Shown: positions 7,572-13,149 of the stretch, piece by piece
Position numbering within the stretch: position 1 is the stretch's first letter
Layout: each line of letters begins with the position of its first letter
Origin: JBGPBY01 sp041481485
Lineage (GTDB): Bacteria > Acidobacteriota > Terriglobia > 20CM-2-55-15
Assembly: GCA_041481485.1 (NCBI GenBank)
Contig: JBGPBY010000099.1
Span: forward strand, 1 to 17,671
Length of the DNA stretch: 17,671 nucleotides
Direction of reading: 5' to 3'
Position numbers and translations under genes: made by a program
Notes under the pieces: model-generated
Seen by the model: the letters and a program-made list of their open reading frames with translations, nothing else
What the model was told of the DNA's origin: nothing
Databases searched by the model: none

Positions 7572-9185
7572 ATGAAATCGATTGTTGCAGCAATTACCTT
7601 CGCACTTGCGAGTCTTTTGATCTTTGCGCAGCGTCCGGCAGGTCTGCCGCTGACGTATGAACGGCTCCGCAATGCCCAGACTGAACCGCAGAACTGGCTC
7701 ATGTACTGGGGCAACTATCAAGGCACGCACTTTTCATCGCTGAAGCAGATCGACAAATCGAATGTCGATCGCCTTCAGGACACGTGGACGGTTCAAATGA
7801 CCGGCCGCGGCTCGCTGCAGGCGACGCCTCTGGTTGTGGATGGCGTCATGTATACCAGCGGAGCGCCGGGAACGGTTTATGCACTGGATGCAAAAACCGG
7901 AAAGGAAATCTGGAAATTCGAGCGTGCGCAAAAGGTTCGGAATCCGAACGAATCGAATACCTTCAGCCGCGGTGTCGCCGTGATGGGAAATCGAGTATTC
8001 GCCGGAACTCTCGATGCCGCGCTGATCGCGCTGGATCGCTCGACCGGAATGCTCGTCTGGGAAACTCAGGTCGCCGATACTCTCCAGGGTTACAGCATTA
8101 CGCAGTCGCCACTGGTGCTGAAGGACCGGATTATTGTTGGCGTCGCCGGAGGTGAATTCGGCATACGCGGATTCATCGATGCCTACGATCTCGAAACCGG
8201 CAAACGGCTGTGGCGCTTCAATTCGATACCGGGCCCAGGCGAATTCGGCAACGACACATGGAAAGGCGACAGCTGGATGCACGGCGGGGGCAGCACCTGG
8301 CTGACCGGAACCTACGATGCCGAACTCGACACTCTGTACTGGCCCATCGGCAATCCGGGACCCGATATCGATGGCACGGCACGGCTGGGCGACAACCTGT
8401 TTTCGTGTTCCGTCGTCGCACTCGATCCCAATACAGGCCAGCGCAAATGGCATTATCAGTTCACACCCCACGATACCCACGACTGGGATTCCACTGAAGA
8501 CATGGTGCTCGTCGACCGGATGTTCAATGGACAACCGCGCAAACTGCTGTTGCACGCCGATCGCAACGGAATGTTCTATGTGCTGGATCGGACCAACGGA
8601 AAATTTCTATCCGCGACAGCGTTCGTTAAACAAACATGGAATGCCGGCTTTGACGCCAACGGCCGACCCAAAATCGTGGAGGGATCGGAAGCGAGAGCCG
8701 AAGGCAGTATTCCCGTGTTTCCCTCTCTCGGCGGCGGCACGAATTTTCAATCGCCGTCTTACGATCCGGCAACTGGCTGGCTCATTTTCGAATATCAGGA
8801 ATCCGGACAGGTCTATTTCATCACGCCGCAGGAATACAAGGCCGGCACCCAGTATCAAGGCGGCCGTCAAGCACGAGTGGCAGACGAACCGGCAACAGCG
8901 GGCATTCGCGCCCTGAATCCGGAAACTGGAAAAGTGGAATGGGAAACGCGCATCACGCGAGGGTCGCTAAACAATGGCTTGATCGCAACTGGCGGCGGGC
9001 TTGTCTTTGCCTCGACCAGCGATGGGAACCTGCTGGTGCTCGATTCCAGGACCGGCATGCAGCTGCGCGCCATCAAGCTCGCCAACAATATGGCGTCAGC
9101 ACCGATGAGCTATTCCGTCGACGGAAAACAGTTCATCGGCGTGATGGCCGGAAACGTTCTGCACGGTTTGTCTCTTCCGGACTAA
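7572..9185 (+). CDS. PQQ-dependent quinoprotein dehydrogenase without vicinal disulfide
   Basis: The ATG at 7572 is preferred over upstream in-frame starts because it begins a hydrophobic export signal (MKSIVAAITFALASLLIFAQ). The 537-residue product is an eight-bladed PQQ propeller with tryptophan-docking motifs such as 'DAKTGKEIWKF' and 'DLETGKRLWRF'. By comparison with methanol dehydrogenase, calcium/PQQ ligands are Glu195 ('GGEFGIRG'), Asn261 ('GNPGPD') and the catalytic base Asp304 ('TPHDTHDW'). The vicinal Cys-Cys of classical enzymes is missing: the site reads 'ESNTFSRGVAV' (127-137). It would oxidise an alcohol or sugar in the periplasm with PQQ; the substrate is unknown. It lies 25 bases after the NTF2-like gene, and its stop overlaps that of the convergent exonuclease. 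Confidence 0.9.
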   Translation: MKSIVAAITFALASLLIFAQRPAGLPLTYERLRNAQTEPQNWLMYWGNYQGTHFSSLKQIDKSNVDRLQDTWTVQMTGRGSLQATPLVVDGVMYTSGAPGTVYALDAKTGKEIWKFERAQKVRNPNESNTFSRGVAVMGNRVFAGTLDAALIALDRSTGMLVWETQVADTLQGYSITQSPLVLKDRIIVGVAGGEFGIRGFIDAYDLETGKRLWRFNSIPGPGEFGNDTWKGDSWMHGGGSTWLTGTYDAELDTLYWPIGNPGPDIDGTARLGDNLFSCSVVALDPNTGQRKWHYQFTPHDTHDWDSTEDMVLVDRMFNGQPRKLLLHADRNGMFYVLDRTNGKFLSATAFVKQTWNAGFDANGRPKIVEGSEARAEGSIPVFPSLGGGTNFQSPSYDPATGWLIFEYQESGQVYFITPQEYKAGTQYQGGRQARVADEPATAGIRALNPETGKVEWETRITRGSLNNGLIATGGGLVFASTSDGNLLVLDSRTGMQLRAIKLANNMASAPMSYSVDGKQFIGVMAGNVLHGLSLPD

Positions 9186-9790
9186 GCGCGAAGCAACGGC
9201 TCCGGCGCGCGTGGGGCAATCTTCACAATTCCGCGCCGTTTCAATTCGAAGAAGCATTTCGAACAAGTGGCCGTGTCTGCGGCAGCATCGTGAGTTTCCC
9301 TTGCGTCTTCGCCGAAGAGTTTCGAATGAAGCTCGGTAAGCGTCGGCCACTTGTATCCGTATTGCCCGGGCAATTCACAGAATGTGGTGGAATTGCGCAT
9401 GGTGCACAGATGAGACTTCGACTGAAGCGCGCTTCCCTTTCCCACACGATGCAGTTCGGCACCGACAACGTTCAAATCGAAACTGATATTGTGGCCGACA
9501 AGTACTTGAGTGTTTTCGAGAACTACGAGAAATGCTTCCAGCGCCTGCACAATCGGGACACCGTGCTTTTCCGCATGCGCCGTTGAAATGCCGTGGACCT
9601 TTTCGGCGCCCGCCGGAATGGTGAAACCGTCCGGCCGGATGATGAAGGCATGACTCTCCATCAGCTGATCCCGGTCATCGTATGCTTCCCATGCGACCTG
9701 CACCACGCGCGGCCAATTATGGACATCAGACGCCGGCGCTCGCCAGGACCGCGGCAGGCCTGTGGTCTCCGTGTCGAATACCAGATACAT
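9182..9790 (-). CDS. Stand-alone DnaQ-like DEDDh 3'-5' exonuclease
   Basis: The start is placed at the ATG at 9790, with a strong ribosome-binding site (AAAGGGGG) about 5 bases upstream; an in-frame GTG at 9796 lies inside that G tract. The 202-residue product has the three exonuclease motifs: 'FDTETTG' (Asp6 and Glu8), 'GHNISFDLNV' (Asp105) and 'HDAAADT' (His167 and Asp172). The complete DEDDh set predicts an active two-metal 3'-5' exonuclease. It resembles the proofreading subunit of DNA polymerase III but has no polymerase-binding tail that I can recognise, so a repair or nucleic-acid turnover role is as likely. It is convergent with the quinoprotein gene, with a three-base overlap of the two stop codons (9183-9184 shared within CTAA), and is divergent from the cytochrome gene. 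Confidence 0.88.
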   Translation of the reverse strand: MYLVFDTETTGLPRSWRAPASDVHNWPRVVQVAWEAYDDRDQLMESHAFIIRPDGFTIPAGAEKVHGISTAHAEKHGVPIVQALEAFLVVLENTQVLVGHNISFDLNVVGAELHRVGKGSALQSKSHLCTMRNSTTFCELPGQYGYKWPTLTELHSKLFGEDARETHDAAADTATCSKCFFELKRRGIVKIAPRAPEPLLRA

Positions 9791-9913
9791 GCACACCCCC
9801 TTTGCAGGTAATTGGTATCACTGCAAATTGTCAGGTTGGGTCCGAATGGGATATGGAATTACGCTTGTTGCGTTTTTTATCAAGGGGTAAGTGAATTGCA
9901 GGTGAAGCAAATA

Positions 9914-10097
9914 TTAGGTAGTGGGTCAGTTTGAAATTTGCGACTGCTGCCCACTGTAGGCGCGGTCTATGACCGCGCACAGTTTTTCAGACTGAGATTC
10001 CTCGAGTTGGGAATCCAAAACCTAAAGTTGGGGCGCGGTCATAGCCCGCGCCTACAGTGGGCAGCAGTCGCAAATTTCAAAGTGACCTACTACCCAA
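9914..10097. repeat. REP doublet (REPIN-like), copy 2, inside a larger foldback
   Basis: The core repeats the architecture of copy 1: GTAG (9956-9959) plus hairpin (9960-9978) on the left, and hairpin (10033-10051) plus CTAC (10052-10055) on the right. The right hairpin has one substitution at 10045 that breaks one stem pair. Unlike copy 1, the inverted repeat extends far outward: 9930-9965 and 10046-10081 are perfectly complementary over 36 bases, and similarity continues with few mismatches to about 9914 and 10097, giving arms of roughly 64 bases. Relative to copy 1 the element lies in opposite orientation, judged by the shared asymmetric centre. It occupies most of the divergent gap between the exonuclease and cytochrome genes and ends about 5 bases before the cytochrome promoter. 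Confidence 0.85.
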
Positions 10098-10101
10098 ATT
10101 T

Positions 10102-10130
10102 ATGACACCACCGACCGGTGGTGTTAATAT
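10102..10130 (+). promoter_or_regulatory. Promoter with palindromic operator in its spacer
   Basis: ATGACA (10102-10107, five of six to the -35 consensus) and TAATAT (10125-10130, a good -10) are separated by exactly 17 bases. An inverted repeat ACACCACCGACCGGTGGTGT (10105-10124; 9-base arms, 2-base centre) fills the spacer. A repressor dimer, for example of the TetR type, bound there would block RNA polymerase. The start codon of the cytochrome gene follows at 10163. No regulator gene is in the window. Confidence 0.65.
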
Positions 10131-10162
10131 CCCCGCACCATTCACTGAAGGCGGCAATTGAT

Positions 10163-10888
10163 ATGAAGACACATCGCATTCAATCCGTACTGGCGGTCGT
10201 CCTGGCACTTTGTCCATTCCTCTACGCGCAGAACGCGCCTGTTCCCGAAATCAGCCTTCCCGCAGGTGATGCCACCCGCGGCAAGATGATTTTCGAAAGC
10301 AGCAAGGGCAACTGCCTGAGTTGCCATCGAGTCAATGGCAACGGCTCGCGATTCGGACCGGATTTGAGCACAATCGCAGCGCCACCCCGCGGAGGTGGAG
10401 GCGGCCGTGGTGGTGGTGGTGGTGGTGGAGCACCTCCTCCCGCAGCCGCAGCCACCGCTGGCGCCGCTCGCGGCGCTGCACCTGCATTTGGCGGGGACGA
10501 AGTCGCGAATGCCCGAATTGCCGGTGCCCCTGCTCTGCCAGCAGCCGCTCCGGCGGCGCCCGCGCGCGGCGGAGCACCGGCCAATGCGGCGCCAGCCGCC
10601 AACATTCAACAGCAGCTGGCTCAATCGATCATGGATCCGAATGCAGTGGTGACCGTGCAGAATCGTTACGTTCAGCTGAAGATGAAAGACGGAAAGACGA
10701 TTTCCGGGAAACTGCTGAGCGTCGATACCTTCGCATATCAGATATTCGATACGAATGAGAAGCTCATGAACGTTTCCAAGGACAACGTGAAGGAAGTGAC
10801 CATGACTTCTCCGATGCCGTCATATAAGGACAAACTCACGGCTCAGGAGCTGTCGGACGTGGTCAGTTATCTGATGTCTCTGAAATGA
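10163..10888 (+). CDS. Secreted c-type cytochrome with Gly/Ala/Pro-rich insert
   Basis: The ATG at 10163 begins a clear signal peptide (about 1-23, ending 'FLYAQ') and has GAAGG upstream. An upstream GTG at 10118 lies within the operator and is rejected. The 241-residue product has 'GDATRGKMIFESSKGNCLSC' (35-54), with the haem motif C51-x-x-C54-H55, and a C-terminal part 'LKMKDGKTISGKLLSVDTFA' (172-191) ending 'SPMPSYKDKLTAQELSDVVS' (216-235). Met218 is the likely sixth haem ligand. Between these halves lies a low-complexity stretch (74-147). The domain type is the small periplasmic cytochrome often found beside acidobacterial PQQ enzymes, and it probably takes electrons from the quinoprotein encoded next. 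Its stop falls 29 bases before that gene's likely start. It is the first gene after the operator-bearing promoter. Confidence 0.88.
   Translation: MKTHRIQSVLAVVLALCPFLYAQNAPVPEISLPAGDATRGKMIFESSKGNCLSCHRVNGNGSRFGPDLSTIAAPPRGGGGGRGGGGGGGAPPPAAAATAGAARGAAPAFGGDEVANARIAGAPALPAAAPAAPARGGAPANAAPAANIQQQLAQSIMDPNAVVTVQNRYVQLKMKDGKTISGKLLSVDTFAYQIFDTNEKLMNVSKDNVKEVTMTSPMPSYKDKLTAQELSDVVSYLMSLK
10382..10603 (+). repeat. Low-complexity coding tract in the cytochrome gene
   Basis: These bases encode residues 74-147 of the cytochrome, almost only Gly, Ala, Pro and a few Arg. The tract includes six GGT codons in a row (10409-10426), a microsatellite prone to slippage. GC content rises sharply here against the flanking domain sequence. 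It stays in frame. Confidence 0.8.
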
Positions 10889-10917
10889 CAGTAGGCCAAT
10901 TCGCAGGGAGACTGGGA

Positions 10918-12576
10918 ATGAAACGAAAACTTCTGATCGTCCGTGCCGCTTTGATCCTCGCCGTATTCGCCGCGATTACCCTGCAGGCTCAGGTCACGTT
11001 TGACCGGTTGCTGCACACGGAGAAGGAGCCGCAGAACTGGCTCTCCTATTCCGGAAGCGTGCTGGGCCAGCGCTACAGCCTGCTGAATCAGATCAACACC
11101 GGCAACGTCAAGAACCTCGAACTGCAATGGGTGTGGCAGGCGAAGTCTCTCGAAAAATTTGAGACCACCGCGCTGGTTGTCGACGGCATCCTCTACACCA
11201 TTCAGGCGCCCAACAACACGGCCAACGCAGATGGAAACACGCAAATCGCCGCGCTTGATGCCGCGACCGGACGCCCGTTCTGGACCTTCTCATACCCGAT
11301 TCCCCAAACCGCGCGCGCATGCTGCGGACGCGTGAATCGCGGGCTCGCGATTCTTGGCGATACGTTGTTTATGGGGACTCTGAATTCTCATCTGATCGCC
11401 GTGGATGCAAAAGTCGGCAAACTGATCTGGGATACCACCCTGACAACCACTGCAGGATATCCAATTACGGTGGCGCCGCTCGTCGTCAAAGATAAAGTCA
11501 TCGTCGGAACCGCCGGCGGAGACGGTGCGATTCGCGGTTTCCTCGCGGCCTTCGATGCAAAAACCGGAAAGGAAGTATGGCGCTTTTACAACATTCCGGC
11601 GCCCGGGGAACCTGGCAGCGAAACCTGGTCCGGCGAATCCTGGAAAGTCGGCGGCGCTGGAATCTGGACGACCGGATCCTACGACGCAGAAACCAATCTG
11701 ACGTTCTGGGGTGTCGGCAATCCCGCCCCCGACACCGACGGCACAGTCCGGCTCGGCGACAATTTGTTTACCGACTGCGTACTCGCCCTGGACGCCGATA
11801 CCGGAAAGCTGAAATGGTATTACCAGTTCACGCCCCACGATGAAATGGACTATGACTCCACTCAGGTCCCTGTACTTGCCGACATCGAGGTCAAAGGCAA
11901 AATGCGCAAAGCCATGCTCTGGGCGAATCGCAACGGATTGATGTACGTGCTCGATCGCACCACTGGAGAATTCATTCAGGGCAAGCCGTTCGTGAAAGTA
12001 AACTGGATGGACACCTTTGACTCACAAGGCCGGCCGCACCGCGTGGCGGGCAAAGTACCGAGAGGAAGCGGCGGAGATGGAACGGCAATCATGCCGACCG
12101 TGCTCGGAGCAACAAACTGGTATCCGCCATCTTATAGTCCCAGAACCGGACTGTTCTATGTTTCGGCATGGGAAAACTCGAAGACCGGCGGTCCGCAGGC
12201 ACCGCAAACACCGGGAGCTCGAGGAGCCAACACCACTCCTATGGCGGATATCACGCTTGCTCCCAACGTGAAAACAGAAGAGGAAGGCTTCGGCGTCGTA
12301 CGCGCGTTCGATCCCAGAACTCTCGATCAGAAGTGGGAGTTCAAGATGAACGACATCACATGGGCCGGCGTCCTTTCAACCGCCGGCGACGTTGTCTTCA
12401 GCGGAGGACGAGAAGGGTACTTCTTCGCACTCGACGGCCGCAGCGGACAGCTGCTGTGGAAGCTGCCGCTTGGAGGCCAGGTGAACAGCGGGCCGATGAG
12501 TTACTCCGTCAATGGACGGCAATATGTTGCCGTGGCGGCAGGCACGGCGCTGTTCTCGTTTGCGCTGCGGCAGTAA
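10918..12576 (+). CDS. PQQ-dependent quinoprotein (alcohol dehydrogenase type) with vicinal cysteines
   Basis: The ATG at 10918 starts a signal peptide (about 1-25, MKRKLLIVRAALILAVFAAI... to 'LQAQ') and has AGGGAG upstream. An alternative ATG at 10885 overlapping the cytochrome stop would add 11 unlikely residues. The 552-residue product is an eight-bladed PQQ propeller with the signature 'ACCGRVNRG' (134-142), whose adjacent Cys135-Cys136 form the vicinal disulfide of methanol/ethanol dehydrogenases. Other landmarks are Asn268 ('GNPAPD') and catalytic Asp311 ('TPHDEMDY'). The calcium-ligand position that is Glu in methanol dehydrogenase is Asp202 here ('GGDGAIRG'). A linker rich in Pro, Gly and Ala occurs at 423-441. 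It presumably oxidises an alcohol or aldose in the periplasm and reduces the cytochrome encoded just upstream. Confidence 0.92.
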   Translation: MKRKLLIVRAALILAVFAAITLQAQVTFDRLLHTEKEPQNWLSYSGSVLGQRYSLLNQINTGNVKNLELQWVWQAKSLEKFETTALVVDGILYTIQAPNNTANADGNTQIAALDAATGRPFWTFSYPIPQTARACCGRVNRGLAILGDTLFMGTLNSHLIAVDAKVGKLIWDTTLTTTAGYPITVAPLVVKDKVIVGTAGGDGAIRGFLAAFDAKTGKEVWRFYNIPAPGEPGSETWSGESWKVGGAGIWTTGSYDAETNLTFWGVGNPAPDTDGTVRLGDNLFTDCVLALDADTGKLKWYYQFTPHDEMDYDSTQVPVLADIEVKGKMRKAMLWANRNGLMYVLDRTTGEFIQGKPFVKVNWMDTFDSQGRPHRVAGKVPRGSGGDGTAIMPTVLGATNWYPPSYSPRTGLFYVSAWENSKTGGPQAPQTPGARGANTTPMADITLAPNVKTEEEGFGVVRAFDPRTLDQKWEFKMNDITWAGVLSTAGDVVFSGGREGYFFALDGRSGQLLWKLPLGGQVNSGPMSYSVNGRQYVAVAAGTALFSFALRQ

Positions 12577-12615
12577 GTCAGTGCAAGAGGCTCTCCAAAC
12601 CCCGTGGAGGTGACC

Positions 12616-13003
12616 ATGAGCAAGACGGCTCTTTTCCTGGCAACCCTTGTATTTCCTTGTCTACATGAACCTGAAGGAACACCCGGCCGCGATCAAGCCG
12701 AGTCGCGCGGGGCATTCGGTCGGGCGTTGGGAAAGCGACACGTTGGTGATCGACACAGTTGGATTTTTGCCGGGCTACCTGAGTACTCCGGTTCACAACA
12801 GCGACAAGCTGCATGTTGTCGAGCGTTTCACGCTGGATCCGGCGAAGATGTCGTTGACGCGAAGTTATTCTGCTGAGGATCCCGTGTATCTGAAGGGTAA
12901 ATACACAGGGTCGGATTCGCTTCTGGTTGCCGACGCTCCGTTCAATCCCGGCAAATGCCAGGAGCTCAACTTCATCGACTACTCAAAGCAACAGCGGCCC
13001 TGA
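12616..13003 (+). pseudogene. Truncated, frameshifted secreted protein of a 'GHSVGRWE' family
   Basis: A strong ribosome-binding site (GGAGGTGACC) precedes an ATG at 12616 that encodes the start of a signal peptide (MSKTALFLATLVF). The frame then runs into unrelated, Cys/His/Arg-rich sequence to a stop at 12876. From about 12647 another frame becomes coding-like to 13003: 'LVYMNLKEHP', 'GHSVGRWESDTLVIDTVGF', 'LHVVERFTLDPAKMSLTRSY' and 'AEDPVYLKGKYTG'. I recognise this as the C-terminal part of a family of uncharacterised secreted acidobacterial proteins with 'GHSVG.WEGDTLVVDT'. The simplest reading is a deletion of the middle of the gene that joined signal peptide and tail out of frame. An alternative is a short intact gene starting near 12647, but it would have no signal peptide and no ribosome-binding site. 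It lies 39 bases after the quinoprotein stop. Confidence 0.65.
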
Positions 13004-13108
13004 TTGTGTGTCCTGCCACATTGTTCTTTTGCGGATAAAAATGTATGTGAGACAACGGATCCGGTGCGACATTCGTCAGCGTCACCGGGCTTAAACAGAC
13101 TGGTCCGG

Positions 13109-13144
13109 ATCAACAGGTCAGGCTTGTCAGCCTGACCTGTTGAT
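13109..13144. terminator. Long perfect hairpin between convergent genes
   Basis: Arms 13109-13124 and 13129-13144 are perfectly complementary over 16 bases with a 4-base loop (TGTC). It lies between the end of the broken plus-strand gene (13003) and the stop of the minus-strand propeller gene (13150), where a bidirectional terminator is expected. Neither side has a clear T-tract, so factor-independent termination is uncertain. Confidence 0.5.
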
Positions 13145-13149
13145 GACAT

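Noticed and set aside
7734..8555. A 273-codon minus-strand open frame
   Set aside because: Antisense to the first quinoprotein gene, whose propeller motifs and active-site residues are clear.
6344..10097. CRISPR array or composite transposon bounded by the repeats
   Set aside because: Only two copies, 3.5 kb apart, in inverted orientation and without regular spacers; the genes between them include no transposase or cas gene.
10118..10162. Upstream GTG start for the cytochrome
   Set aside because: It lies inside the palindromic operator and before the expected transcription start; the ATG at 10163 begins a proper signal peptide.
11290..11838. A 182-codon minus-strand open frame
   Set aside because: Antisense shadow of the second quinoprotein; no start signals and no recognisable domain.
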